A stretch of 64,000 nucleotides of DNA from JAVBWO01 sp036677375 (GTDB lineage: Bacteria; Bacillota; Dehalobacteriia; UBA4068; UBA4997). The stretch covers positions 1-64,000 of the forward strand of contig JAVBWO010000022.1 of the NCBI GenBank assembly GCA_036677375.1, written 5' to 3'. The translations under genes were made by a program, and so were the position numbers. A model generated the notes under the pieces. That model saw only the letters and a program-made list of their open reading frames with translations. It was not told the DNA's origin and did no database searches. Below are positions 1-9,202 of this stretch, piece by piece; within the stretch, counting starts at the first letter, position 1, and the number at the start of each line of letters is the position of its first letter.

Positions 1-1
1 G

Positions 2-124
2 CTGGTGAAGAGCGCTCCCCATAAAGCGGCTTTGGCCACCCAGATCGACGAAGACGGCATCACCGACATTGCCAAATTTGCCACCACTTGGCGCGCCTAT
101 AAGAAGTTTGTGGAAGGCAAATAA
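2..124 (+). CDS. 3' end of an unidentified gene (partial)
   Basis: An open frame enters from the left edge and ends at TAA 122-124, giving 40 C-terminal residues (beginning LVKSAPHKAALATQ, ending FVEGK). Only about 85 bases separate it from the next gene on the same strand, so the two may be co-transcribed. The start SAPH is faintly like the tail of glycine dehydrogenase subunit 2, but the rest does not match what I remember of that family, so I do not name it. The missing 5' part would decide. Confidence 0.55.
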   Translation: MVKSAPHKAALATQIDEDGITDIAKFATTWRAYKKFVEGK

Positions 125-208
125 GAGAGACAGAGATGCTTTGCTGAAAATTGGGGCAAGGCAAGAGCCTCAGCTTCTTGCCTTGCCTGCAAAAAAGGAG
201 AAACTATC

Positions 209-598
209 GTGAAAGTCGAACATATTGGAATCGCAGTAAAAGATTTGGATCAGGCTGTAGCGCATTATAAAAGCATTTTCCCCGAAGCACTTTATTATGA
301 CGAACCAGTTGCTGACGGCAGCATGAAAATGGTTATTGTCAAAGGGGAAAACATTAAATTGGAACTGATGCAGCCCTTGCAGGAAGATTGCGCTGTCGGA
401 AAGTTTATCGCCAAAAACGGGGAAGGAATGCACCACATTGCCTTTGAGGTGGAAGACATCAACCAAAGCATGGAAAACGCCAAGGCGAAAGGCATTCGTC
501 TGATCACCGCCCAGCCTTACCAGGGAGCGGAGGGACATATGGTCTGCTTCATGCACCCCAAAGATACCTATGGCGTTCTTTCCGAGTTTTGCCAATAG
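209..598 (+). CDS. VOC-family protein, methylmalonyl-CoA epimerase-like
   Basis: A 129-residue glyoxalase/VOC-fold protein. It opens with VEHIGIAVKDLDQAVAHY, the usual first beta-alpha unit of methylmalonyl-CoA epimerase and lactoylglutathione lyase. Candidate metal ligands are His5, Glu52 (KLELMQP), the His75-His76 pair (GMHHIAFEV) and Glu126 (LSEFCQ), the same spacing as epimerases. The start is GTG at 209, set by AAGGAG at 195-200; an ATG-only reading would lose the first strand. The family interconverts (R)- and (S)-methylmalonyl-CoA in propionate metabolism, but close relatives have other substrates and no mutase or carboxylase gene is visible here, so the exact substrate is inference. 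Confidence 0.8.
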   Translation: MKVEHIGIAVKDLDQAVAHYKSIFPEALYYDEPVADGSMKMVIVKGENIKLELMQPLQEDCAVGKFIAKNGEGMHHIAFEVEDINQSMENAKAKGIRLITAQPYQGAEGHMVCFMHPKDTYGVLSEFCQ

Positions 599-748
599 GC
601 TCTTATTATTGATGGGGTGGATGTTGCTTGATAAATGAAATTAGAAAGGAGGCTACGCCTGTTACGGCAAGAAAAGAAAGAGGGGAATAGAGATTTCTTT
701 TTGATACCGAAGTTTGAGGTGTGCAAAAAATTTTAAGGAGGTAGAACT

Positions 749-1963
749 ATGACTTCATTGATTAGTGCTGATAATACTTGGGCCTTATGGGCCATCCTTA
801 CCGGCATTGCCGCTCTTGCTATTTACCTGGAACAAAGATATGCTTGGGCCGGAAAAGTCACCGGCTGCGTTATCGCATTGATTGCTGCTATGATTCTTTC
901 TAATACAAGAGTTATTCCTTTGGATTCTCCTGTTTACGACAATGTGTGGACTTATGTTGTTCCTTTGGCAATCCCTCTTTTGCTGTTCAATGCCAATGTC
1001 AAAAAGATTTGGAAAGAAAGCGGACGGATGCTGGGGATTTATTTACTCAGCGGTTTAGGTACCATTGTCGGAGGTATTGTTGCCTTCTTCCTTTTAAGAA
1101 ACTTTATTCCTGAGTTAGCTCGTATTACCCCTATGATGGTTGGTACCTACACCGGCGGCAGCGTCAACCTGGTAGCCATGGCCGATGCTTTTGCAACCAG
1201 TGGCGAAATGGTTTCCAGCAGTGTTGTGGCAGATAATCTGTTGATGGCGCTTTATTTCTTTGTTTTGGTTGCGATTCCTTCTATCAACTTCTTCTTCAAA
1301 AAATATAAACATCCTATTATTGACGAACAGCTTGCCGGTACCAAAACAGATGGCGAAGCTAAAACCAGAGCGGCTTCTTACTGGGCTGCCAAGCCTATTT
1401 CTTTAAAACACATTGCTATGGCGGTTGCTATTGCTTTTATCATTGTTGCGGTTTCTGTAGCGATTTCCAATGTTTTTGCGGCCATTATTCCTACCAGTAA
1501 CTTCTTCTTCTCTCTCATAAATGGCTTATTAGGCAGCAAATATCTGATTATGACCACCCTTACGATGCTGTTGGCTACTTATCTGCCTAATTTCATGGGC
1601 AATATTGCCGGCGCTCAGGAAATCGGTACTTTCCTGATCCATATCTTCTTTACGGTTATCGGGGTTCCCGCTTCCATCTATATGATCGTAACCAAGGCTC
1701 CCTTGCTTTTGGTATTCTGCCTGATCATTGTATTGTTCAACATGCTTTTCTCCTTTGGCTTTGGCAAACTGCTGAAGTCGGATTTGGAAACAATTATTTT
1801 AGCCTCCAATGCCAATATCGGCGGCCCCACTACTGCCGCTGCTTTCGCGGTCAGCAAAGGCTGGGATGCCTTGATCATCCCCAGTATCTTAGTGGGTGTT
1901 TTAGGTTATGTTATCGGGAATTATTACGGTATTTTCGTTGGAACCTTCCTGGGCGGCCTATAA
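749..1963 (+). CDS. DUF819 family integral membrane protein (YjcL-like)
   Basis: A 404-residue, very hydrophobic protein with about ten membrane segments. Signature stretches of DUF819 are visible: PLAIPLLLFNANVKKIWKESG, MMVGTYTGGSVNLVAMADAF, and near the end SNANIGGPTTAAAFAVSKGW. The family is thought to be a transporter related to CPA/sodium-coupled carriers, but I know of no established substrate. The start ATG has a strong AAGGAGG 8 bases upstream. A hairpin terminator follows, so it is probably a single-gene unit. The MerR regulator after the terminator may or may not control it. Confidence 0.82.
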   Translation: MTSLISADNTWALWAILTGIAALAIYLEQRYAWAGKVTGCVIALIAAMILSNTRVIPLDSPVYDNVWTYVVPLAIPLLLFNANVKKIWKESGRMLGIYLLSGLGTIVGGIVAFFLLRNFIPELARITPMMVGTYTGGSVNLVAMADAFATSGEMVSSSVVADNLLMALYFFVLVAIPSINFFFKKYKHPIIDEQLAGTKTDGEAKTRAASYWAAKPISLKHIAMAVAIAFIIVAVSVAISNVFAAIIPTSNFFFSLINGLLGSKYLIMTTLTMLLATYLPNFMGNIAGAQEIGTFLIHIFFTVIGVPASIYMIVTKAPLLLVFCLIIVLFNMLFSFGFGKLLKSDLETIILASNANIGGPTTAAAFAVSKGWDALIIPSILVGVLGYVIGNYYGIFVGTFLGGL

Positions 1964-2037
1964 TCTAAGTTCAAACTAAAGCGATTACTTTTCTGTTGTA
2001 AGGATTCAGCGCAGCGAATCTGGCGTGATGATACGAG

Positions 2038-2069
2038 AAAAAGCGTCAATTGTAATATTGGCGCTTTTT
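2038..2069 (+). terminator. Intrinsic terminator after the DUF819 gene
   Basis: A 12-base stem (AAAAAGCGTCAA with TTGGCGCTTTTT, one G-T pair) around an 8-base loop, ending in a T run. Confidence 0.85.
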
Positions 2070-2173
2070 CTATGCAAAAATCAAAAATTATGCTAAAATG
2101 AATTATAATGAATATGTATAATAAAATTGTATAAATGTAATAAAGGCAATCTGCCGGGGAGGGGATCATTTTA

Positions 2174-3058
2174 ATGAATGAAGAAAAAAGATATACCATT
2201 GGCCAAATGGCTACCCTATGTAATGTCACCACCAAGCAGTTGCGCTACTATGATGAAAATCATATCTTAAGTCCCCGTTATAAAGATAACGAGACCAACT
2301 ACCGCTATTATAGCGAGCGGCAGCTGGAAGAGATTTTATTGATCAAGGAGCTGAAGCGGATCGGCCTTTCCTTAACGAATATCGGCAATCTCTTAAATGA
2401 CAGGAATTTGATTTCTTTAAAAAAAGAACTGGAAAGAAGTATCCAACTGGCCAGAGAAGAGCTGCATAATGCCCAGCAGAAATATGATCAGACCATTGAG
2501 GTCTTTTTAAGAGTCTTAAGCGCCATTGATCTGGTAGGCTGGGGAGAACAGGAAAAGGTGGTGCCCTCCCACCCTGCCTTTGAGATCGTCGATGTTCCTT
2601 TACGGCAGGTGGTCTTTACCCGCTACCGCAGTTATTGGAATGCCAAAACATTGTTTATTGCCCGCCGGGCGGAGTTATATAAGATCATTGATGAATACAG
2701 GCTTGCCACCAATGGCCCCAATATGGCGGTGTTTCACGGGGATTATCTGAAGCAATTCAGTGATAGTAGTGAGGATAGCACGGGGGATCTGGAAGTTTGC
2801 ATGAATATCATCGAACCAAAGGAACGCTGTCCCCACTGCCGCAATCTGGGAGGCTTCCGGGCGGTGTCCACCATCCATGTGGGGCATTACCGTTATATGG
2901 AACCCACTTACCTAGCCTTAGAGCAATGGGCACAGCAGGAGGGTTTGGAGCTTTCCGGAGATTCAATCGAAGAATATATTGCCGGGGCAACCATGACCAA
3001 CCGGGAAGAAAATTATGTAACACGCATTTATCTGCCATTAAAAAACAGTTGTGTTTAA
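2174..3058 (+). CDS. MerR-family transcriptional regulator with effector-binding domain
   Basis: 294 residues. The N-terminus (YTIGQMATLCNVTTKQLRYYDENHIL) is a classic MerR winged-helix DNA-binding domain of about 70 residues. It is followed by a long coiled coil (about 80-125) that dimerises these proteins, and by a C-terminal region of about 165 residues resembling the GyrI-like effector domain of BmrR. That domain usually binds hydrophobic ligands and activates an efflux or detoxification gene. The C-terminal half has CPHCRN near residue 220, which could bind metal; this is inference. The start ATG follows GGGGAGGGG. Flanking terminators make it monocistronic. No obvious divergent target is adjacent, so its regulon is unknown. 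Confidence 0.85.
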   Translation: MNEEKRYTIGQMATLCNVTTKQLRYYDENHILSPRYKDNETNYRYYSERQLEEILLIKELKRIGLSLTNIGNLLNDRNLISLKKELERSIQLAREELHNAQQKYDQTIEVFLRVLSAIDLVGWGEQEKVVPSHPAFEIVDVPLRQVVFTRYRSYWNAKTLFIARRAELYKIIDEYRLATNGPNMAVFHGDYLKQFSDSSEDSTGDLEVCMNIIEPKERCPHCRNLGGFRAVSTIHVGHYRYMEPTYLALEQWAQQEGLELSGDSIEEYIAGATMTNREENYVTRIYLPLKNSCV

Positions 3059-3062
3059 GAAT

Positions 3063-3099
3063 AAAAAGGAGCAATGCCAAGAGGCATGTTCCTTTTTTT
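3063..3099 (+). terminator. Intrinsic terminator after the merR-type gene
   Basis: AAAAGGAGCAATGCC pairs with GGCATGTTCCTTTT (one bulged A, one G-T) across an AAGA loop, followed by a run of T. Confidence 0.85.
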
Positions 3100-3321
3100 A
3101 TGAGAAAACCCATAAAAGTATTTTGCAGGAAATGATCCCGCAAGGGTCGGTAAGGGGAAGAAATGAAAGCACAGCTTATATATGCATGACAAAAAGGGTA
3201 AAAACCAGAGGGAGAAAGAAGCGCCAGTTATCCCATTTTATTTAGAAGGAATTATTAAAAGGAAAGCGAATATAATACAGGTTGAGTATAAATAATTAGA
3301 GAAAAAGTAGGAGGAACACAA
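3100..3321 (+). other. Leader region of pnp
   Basis: 222 bases between the upstream terminator and pnp. A good -10 (TATAAT, 3271-3276) sits 50 bases before the start codon, without a convincing -35. A short open frame here (3051-3245) overlaps the terminator and has no recognisable product. No rpsO gene, the usual partner of pnp, is present upstream. Confidence 0.4.
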
Positions 3322-5463
3322 ATGAATGTGTTAAGAAAAAGTCTCCAGGTCGGCGGACGTACGCTGACGCTGGAAACCGGCCGTATGGCAAAACAGGCCG
3401 GAGGTGCGGTTTTCACCAGTTATGGTGATACCATGGTATTATGCACGGCAACCGCATCCAAAGAACCGCGGGAGGGAATAGATTTCTTTCCTCTTTCGGT
3501 AGAATATGAAGAAAAACTATACGCTGTTGGGAAGATTCCCGGCGGTTTCATTAAAAGAGAAGGCAGAGCCAGTGAAAAGGCAACGCTTTCCGCCCGCTTG
3601 ATCGACCGACCCATTCGTCCTTTGTTTCCCAAAAGTTACAGAAACGACGTTCAGATCGTAGGCACGGTTATGTCTGTGGATCATGATGCAGCACCCGAAA
3701 TCACCGCTATGATAGGCTGCTCCGCGGCTCTGCATATCTCTCATATTCCTTTTAACGGTCCCATTGCCGGGGTCATCGTCGGCTATCTTGACGGTCAATA
3801 TATCTTAAACCCCACAGCCGAACAGGAAAGCAAAAGCTTGATGCATCTGACCATCGCAGGTACCAAAGAAGCTGTTATGATGGTGGAAGCCGGCGCCAAG
3901 GAAATCCCGGAAGAAGAGATCCTGGAAGCCATCATGTTTGGTTTTGAAGAAGTAAAAAAAATCGTCGCCTTTATTGAAGAATTTCGCGCCGAAGCTCTGA
4001 CCATGGATCTGGCTTGGGAAAAAGTCAGTTTTACCGAAGAGCACATGCCCGAGGATTTGGAAACCGCGATCCGGGCTGCCGCCGGCGACCGTTATAAGGA
4101 TGCCTGCCGGAAATGCGCCACTGAAAAGTTGCCCAAGCAGGAACGGGAAGCCTTGCTGGATGGCATCACGGCAGAGCTGATGGAGCAATTCTCCGGTGAG
4201 GAATATGATGCGGCATTGGTGGGTAAATTGCTTTATACCATTGAGAAAGAAGCTTTCCGGCATATGATCGTTCAGGAAAAGCTGCGTATTGACGGCCGTG
4301 GGATCACGGAAGTACGTCCTATTACCTGTGAGGTAGGCGTACTGGCCAGAGTTCACGGTTCCGCTCTTTTCACCCGGGGACAGACTCAAGTATTAAACGC
4401 CTGTACTCTTGGGCCTGTGGGAGATGGACAGCGTTTAGACGGTCTTGGTCTGGAAGAAACCAAGCGCTATATGCACCATTACAATTTCCCGCCCTACAGC
4501 GTAGGCGAGACCAGGCCTATGCGGGGTCCCGGCCGCCGGGAAATCGGCCACGGCGCTTTGGCGGAGCGGGCTCTGGAACCCGTGATTCCTACCGAAGAAG
4601 AATTTCCCTATGCTTTGCGTCTGGTTTCAGAGGCCATCGAGTCCAACGGTTCTACTTCTATGGCTTCTGTCTGCGGCAGCACACTGTCTTTGATGGATGC
4701 CGGTGTTCCCATTAAAGCACCTGTTTCCGGCGTTGCCATGGGGCTGATTTCCGATGGCAAAGGCTTTACTATTTTAACGGATATTCAGGGCATGGAAGAT
4801 TTCCTGGGCGATATGGACTTCAAAGTAGCCGGAACGGAAAAAGGCGTCACCGCTATTCAAATGGATATTAAGATCGCCGGGATCGATCGTCCCATTTTGA
4901 CCCAGGCTTTGGCGCAAGCCAAAGAAGGACGGGCATTCATTCTGGGGAAAATGCTTGCGGCGATTGACCGGCCGCGGGCTGAGCTTTCTCCTTATGCGCC
5001 CCGTATTATCAGCTTAAACATTGATCCCGACAAGATCCGCGAGGTCATTGGTTCCGGTGGCAAAGTGATCAAGAAGATCGTGGAGGTCACCGGCGCACAA
5101 ATCGATATCGAGGATGACGGCCGCGTATTTATTGCCTCAATTGATGCAGCCAAAGGTGAGGAAGCATTGAACATCATCAAATCCATTGTTGCGGAGCCGG
5201 AAGTAGGCAAGATCTACCACGGCAAGGTAGTCAAGATCATGGATTTCGGTGCTTTTGTGGAGATCATCCCCGGCGTGATGGGCAATTCCGGGCGTGACGG
5301 CATGGTTCATATTTCCGAATTGGATTTCAAACGGGTTGCCAAAGTCGAAGATGTTTGCGCCGAAGGGGATATCATGCCGGTTAAGGTGAAATCCATTGAT
5401 GCCCAGGGCAAAATCAAGCTTTCCCGTAAGGATGCTTTAAAAGAGCTTGATTTGGAAAAATAA
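3322..5463 (+). CDS. pnp: Polyribonucleotide nucleotidyltransferase (PNPase)
   Basis: 713 residues, full length for the family. It degrades RNA 3'-5' by phosphorolysis in the cytoplasm and can add tails in reverse. Domains in order: first RNase PH domain (from about residue 10, with FFPLSVEYEEK and GGFIKREGR), the helical PNPase domain (about 240-310), second RNase PH domain (about 320-550, with the conserved FFRGQTQ-type loop as FTRGQTQ and SVCGSTLSLMDAGVPI), a KH domain (about 560-615, GxxG as IGSGGK) and an S1 domain (about 625-700). The S1 domain carries a few extra residues (PGVMGNSGRDGMVHIS where PGKEGLVHIS is usual). Start ATG is preceded by AGGAGG. A large hairpin follows. Confidence 0.97.
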   Translation: MNVLRKSLQVGGRTLTLETGRMAKQAGGAVFTSYGDTMVLCTATASKEPREGIDFFPLSVEYEEKLYAVGKIPGGFIKREGRASEKATLSARLIDRPIRPLFPKSYRNDVQIVGTVMSVDHDAAPEITAMIGCSAALHISHIPFNGPIAGVIVGYLDGQYILNPTAEQESKSLMHLTIAGTKEAVMMVEAGAKEIPEEEILEAIMFGFEEVKKIVAFIEEFRAEALTMDLAWEKVSFTEEHMPEDLETAIRAAAGDRYKDACRKCATEKLPKQEREALLDGITAELMEQFSGEEYDAALVGKLLYTIEKEAFRHMIVQEKLRIDGRGITEVRPITCEVGVLARVHGSALFTRGQTQVLNACTLGPVGDGQRLDGLGLEETKRYMHHYNFPPYSVGETRPMRGPGRREIGHGALAERALEPVIPTEEEFPYALRLVSEAIESNGSTSMASVCGSTLSLMDAGVPIKAPVSGVAMGLISDGKGFTILTDIQGMEDFLGDMDFKVAGTEKGVTAIQMDIKIAGIDRPILTQALAQAKEGRAFILGKMLAAIDRPRAELSPYAPRIISLNIDPDKIREVIGSGGKVIKKIVEVTGAQIDIEDDGRVFIASIDAAKGEEALNIIKSIVAEPEVGKIYHGKVVKIMDFGAFVEIIPGVMGNSGRDGMVHISELDFKRVAKVEDVCAEGDIMPVKVKSIDAQGKIKLSRKDALKELDLEK

Positions 5464-5507
5464 CCACTTTTGGTTATTTGGCAAATAGATCAAATAAAAG
5501 GCATAAG

Positions 5508-5608
5508 CCGTTTCCAAGAAATTGATATACTATCCCCAGACTGAACAGTGTTTTTATTTTATTGTTCTGTCTGGGGGCAGTATATTAAAATTGGGAGCGG
5601 TTTTTTTT
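5508..5608 (+). terminator. Unusually long hairpin terminator downstream of pnp
   Basis: The core pairs ATACTATCCCCAGACTGAACA (5528-5548) with TGTTCTGTCTGGGGGCAGTAT (5562-5582), 18 of 21 positions matched. Pairing continues outward with bulges to GCCGTTTCC and GGGAGCGG, and ends in T8 (5601-5608). A small AAATAACCA hairpin directly overlaps the pnp stop codon. The span is far longer than the other terminators here. Confidence 0.7.
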
Positions 5609-5954
5609 GAAACAGAATGGTAATCAACATAATATCCAGTTTTTTGAGGTAGCCTAAATTAAATTATCAGTAGTTCATAGTTTCTCGGATCAAAGCCCCG
5701 GCGTTGTATCAGAAAGGTTTTGCTCTCTTTTTGATAGTGCAACCGCCCAGTCAATTCGTATTCGAAATGGCGTAATCCATTTGAATTATTTACCCTAAAG
5801 TGCAATATTATTGTTGGAAGTAAATCTTTGGCATGGATTTTTTTGTGCAATGGCATAAAAAGATTTTGTTATATGTTCTATACGAAGAAATAAGCAAATG
5901 ATATAATAACAATAGGTATTTACAAAATATTTCAGGAAAGGCAAGTGAGATTTT
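5609..5954. other. AT-rich intergenic region upstream of the dipeptidase
   Basis: About 346 bases. I see no gene or strong structure. A possible promoter for the dipeptidase lies near 5899-5905 (TATAATA), about 50 bases before the start. Confidence 0.35.
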
Positions 5955-7364
5955 ATGGCAGATTATGATTTGGAAGCAAAAATCGACCTTTTTCTGGCTG
6001 CAAAAAAAGATGAAATCGTAAAAAACATTATTCGTTTGGTAAATATCGAAAGCGTAAGCGCTCCCCCGGAGCAAGGCAAGCCCTTCGGTCTAGGGTGCGC
6101 CAAAGCCTTGGACACCGCTTTGGAGATCGGGGAAAGCTTAGGCTTCACATCAAAAAATTATGATTATTATTGCGGTTCGCTCCGCTATGAATCCGGTGAA
6201 GAAGAGATTGGCATCTTTTCCCACCTGGATGTGGTACCGGCAGGCAACGGCTGGACCTACCAGCCTTATCAGGCGGTAGTAGAAAACGGCTATATCATCG
6301 GCCGGGGCACCAATGATGATAAAGGGCCGGCCATGGCCGGTTTATATACCATGCTGTGCTTTAAAGAATTGGGCATTCCCTTAAAGCATAGCCTAAGCCT
6401 GGTCATGGGTTGCAGTGAAGAGGAATGCATGGCGGATTTGCCCTATTATATCGCGGCGGAACCCAAGCTCCCTGTTTTTTCTATCGTCTCCGACGCGGAA
6501 TTTCCCGTTTGCTATGCCGAAAAAGGCATTCTCAGGGTGACGGTGCAGTCCCCCAAGACGAGCGGCCGTATTGTGGAGATCAAAGGCGGGTTGGTCGCCA
6601 ATATGGTGCCGGATCGGGCTTATGCTGTTCTGCAAGGTGTTTCCTTACAGGAGGCGGAGGCGGCTGTAGCACCTTATGGTTTGAAGGCGGAAGCGGCGGA
6701 GAAAGGAACCAAGATTATAGCAACAGGCAAGGCTACCCACGCCGCTTGGCCGGAAGGCTCGGAAAATGCCATTCATAAACTATGCAAAGGGCTTTCACAG
6801 GTCAGTTTGCTGACAAAAGAAGATAAAGCCTCATTGGGGAGCATCGCAGATTTCCTGGAAGATTATTACGGTGAAAGTCTTGGCATCGCCGCCGAAGATG
6901 CCGAGACCGGTAAGCTGACCCATATCGCGGGACTTTTAAGCTTACAAGAAAACGGCAGTCTGGAACTGAATTTCAATATTCGCTTCCCTATTAGTGTCAA
7001 AGCGGAAGATCTTTTGGAAACCATTGGTTCTAAAATGAGTGCGGCGCAATTTAAAATTGTAGCCAACAGCGTTTCCGCCCCCGGATATGTGGATCCCAAG
7101 CTGCCTATCGTGCAAAAAATGACCGAGATCTATAACCATATCGCAAAAGACGATAAAAAGCCATTTTATGAAGGGGGCGCCACTTATGCCCGGCTTTTGC
7201 CCAATGCCGTAGCCTACGGGCCGCACTTCCCCGGTCGCGTCCTGCCTTTTGAGGGAGGCCGGGGCAAAGAGCATATGCCGGATGAGTGCGTTTCCATTCA
7301 AAACCTCTTAGACAGCATCAAAATCTATGTCTTAGCCATCCTGGAGATCGACCGTGCTTTCTAA
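5955..7364 (+). CDS. M20-family metallodipeptidase (PepV-like)
   Basis: 469 residues, normal for PepV. These two-zinc cytoplasmic enzymes cleave dipeptides and some beta-alanyl dipeptides. Visible catalytic motifs are FSHLDVVPAG (His90, Asp92), GRGTNDDKGP (Asp121, bridging ligand) and MGCSEEE (Glu155 as base, Glu156 as ligand). The C-terminal half has GGATYARLLPNAVAYGPHFPG and a late GKEHMPDE histidine ligand, both typical of PepV. Start ATG follows CAGGAAAGG. The next gene begins 54 bases on with no terminator between them, so it may be co-transcribed with the PucR regulator. Substrate range cannot be read from the sequence. Confidence 0.9.
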   Translation: MADYDLEAKIDLFLAAKKDEIVKNIIRLVNIESVSAPPEQGKPFGLGCAKALDTALEIGESLGFTSKNYDYYCGSLRYESGEEEIGIFSHLDVVPAGNGWTYQPYQAVVENGYIIGRGTNDDKGPAMAGLYTMLCFKELGIPLKHSLSLVMGCSEEECMADLPYYIAAEPKLPVFSIVSDAEFPVCYAEKGILRVTVQSPKTSGRIVEIKGGLVANMVPDRAYAVLQGVSLQEAEAAVAPYGLKAEAAEKGTKIIATGKATHAAWPEGSENAIHKLCKGLSQVSLLTKEDKASLGSIADFLEDYYGESLGIAAEDAETGKLTHIAGLLSLQENGSLELNFNIRFPISVKAEDLLETIGSKMSAAQFKIVANSVSAPGYVDPKLPIVQKMTEIYNHIAKDDKKPFYEGGATYARLLPNAVAYGPHFPGRVLPFEGGRGKEHMPDECVSIQNLLDSIKIYVLAILEIDRAF

Positions 7365-7418
7365 TGCTGCCGAATTTTGACCAATTAGGATATCAATAAA
7401 TATAATGAGGGATCGCCT

Positions 7419-9059
7419 TTGAAGCTGACGATACGAAATGCCATTACCTTTGGCGGTTTGGCTGGCGCCAAGGTCATTGCCGGCCGCGACCGCCTGGATA
7501 ATCCCATCAATAGCATCAGTGTTTTGGAAGTAGCCGAGTCCAAGATTGCCCATTGGGTCATCCAGAACGAATTGTATATCACTTCTTTTTATGCCATCAA
7601 AGAAGATGTGGAAATGCAGAAAGTGGTGATTCGGGCTCTGGCCAACTCCGGCTGCTGCGGCTTGGTTATCTGCCATATCGATATGTGGATCAAGGAAATG
7701 GAACCGCAGGTGGTAGCACTTTGTAATGAACTGCATTTCCCTCTCATCATTGCCAAGTCGGAACGCTCTTATGTGGATATCTTGAATCCTATCATTGAAA
7801 CTTTGATGAAGGATAAGGACCATGAAGAAGGGCAGCGCACCGACAGCTATTCCAATATCCGCAATGACTTTTTGGAATTGATCGTTAACGAGGATGATAT
7901 CTATGAGGTGTTCCATAATATCTCCAAAAAGTTAAAACGCGGTATCTCTTATTATGACATCTACTATACCTGCATCTATTCCAATAAAAGCCATGAAAAA
8001 GTCAATGAAGAAATTGCATATATCAAAGAGAATTTCAGCAGCATCAGCAGCCAGTGCGCTCAGGACAGATATGCTTTATGGCAAAGTAAAGACGGCCTTC
8101 GCCTGATTTATCTGATCAAGTCGCAGAAAAGCTTTTTTGGTTTCATCGTAGTGGAGTGCTGGGAAAACCGGGCGACCAAAGAAATTCTGGAAATGATGGA
8201 TCATCTTTGCGTTACCTGTACCTTGTTGTTCAGCCGCAAGGATAAATTGGTAGGCATTAAAGAGCGTTATTTGCAGGATTATATCGGCGACCTTTTGGTA
8301 TGGAACTTCCGTTCAGCGGAGGTGGCTGTCAGCCGCGGCCAGGAGGTAGGCCTGAATATCCTGTCCAAAAACAATGCTATGGTGGTAAATGTCAACTCCA
8401 TTCAACAGGCGGCAAGCCAGGACAAAGCGAGAGAGATGGAGCGTTATGTCAAAAAGTATGTGCTTCCCAATATCAGGGAGCTGATCCTTTTTTACAATAA
8501 GAGTAATATCGTGATCTGGCGCAGCGATACCATCATTATTTTGCTGGAGAATGAGAGCGATACCCTGGATCTGCGGCGAATCGGCGAAAACATCGTGGAG
8601 CTTTTCAAGCTCAATGAAAAATTGTCGGTTTCCGTTGGGATCAGTGATTCTTTTACGAGCATTGCGGATATTCCCATAGCGTACAATCAGGCTTTTCAGG
8701 CGGCGATCTTAGGACGGGAGTATTACGGTGAAAATTGGGTGTCGACTTATCTGGATGTTTGGTTCTATCATAAACTGCGCAATATGAAGGAAGACGCCGC
8801 TTCTGTGCAAATGTGCCATCGTTTGATTGCTCCCTTAGTGCATTATGACACGTTACACCAGAGTAGTTTGGTGGAAACCCTGTATTGCCTCATCACCAAT
8901 AATATGGATGCGGGGTTGGTGTCAAAAGAGCTATATCTACACAGGAATACCCTGCTTCACCGGAAGAATAAGATTATAGAGTTATTGGGCTATTCCCCTT
9001 TTGAGATGCCGCACCTGATTAATTTCATCTTTGCCTTCGGCATCATCGGCAAGCCCTGA
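7419..9059 (+). CDS. PucR-family transcriptional regulator
   Basis: 546 residues. The start is TTG at 7419, placed by GAGGG upstream and by the immediate start of the PucR N-terminal domain (about 1-125, LTIRNAITFGGLAGAKVIAG). A middle GGDEF-like CdaR region follows (about 290-410), and a C-terminal PucR-type helix-turn-helix (about 480-540, LVSKELYLHRNTLLHRKNKI). The family regulates purine and other N-compound catabolic genes. Its place directly before a cytosine-permease-like gene and an M29/NicX-like gene suggests they are its targets; this is inferred from position. A perfect hairpin after the stop separates it from the permease. Confidence 0.9.
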   Translation: MKLTIRNAITFGGLAGAKVIAGRDRLDNPINSISVLEVAESKIAHWVIQNELYITSFYAIKEDVEMQKVVIRALANSGCCGLVICHIDMWIKEMEPQVVALCNELHFPLIIAKSERSYVDILNPIIETLMKDKDHEEGQRTDSYSNIRNDFLELIVNEDDIYEVFHNISKKLKRGISYYDIYYTCIYSNKSHEKVNEEIAYIKENFSSISSQCAQDRYALWQSKDGLRLIYLIKSQKSFFGFIVVECWENRATKEILEMMDHLCVTCTLLFSRKDKLVGIKERYLQDYIGDLLVWNFRSAEVAVSRGQEVGLNILSKNNAMVVNVNSIQQAASQDKAREMERYVKKYVLPNIRELILFYNKSNIVIWRSDTIIILLENESDTLDLRRIGENIVELFKLNEKLSVSVGISDSFTSIADIPIAYNQAFQAAILGREYYGENWVSTYLDVWFYHKLRNMKEDAASVQMCHRLIAPLVHYDTLHQSSLVETLYCLITNNMDAGLVSKELYLHRNTLLHRKNKIIELLGYSPFEMPHLINFIFAFGIIGKP

Positions 9060-9060
9060 A

Positions 9061-9098
9061 AACTTGAGCCATTGTGTGTAGGCACAATGGCTCAAGTT
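9061..9098 (+). terminator. Hairpin after the pucR-type gene
   Basis: A perfect 16-base stem (AACTTGAGCCATTGTG / CACAATGGCTCAAGTT) with a 6-base loop, starting two bases after the stop codon. The T tract is weak (GTTATT), so termination may be partial. Confidence 0.7.
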
Positions 9099-9202
9099 GT
9101 TATTAGGGCACGGCATACGATGACATAAGCAGGTGTTCATGTTAGTATAAAATCATGGTAGGGCGCCCTACAGAAAACGAAGAGAAAGAGGGGAGCGTAT
9201 TC

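Noticed and set aside
2797..3245. Small open frames overlapping the end of the MerR-type gene and its terminator
   Set aside because: They overlap a well-supported gene or an intrinsic terminator, and have no start signals or family similarity.
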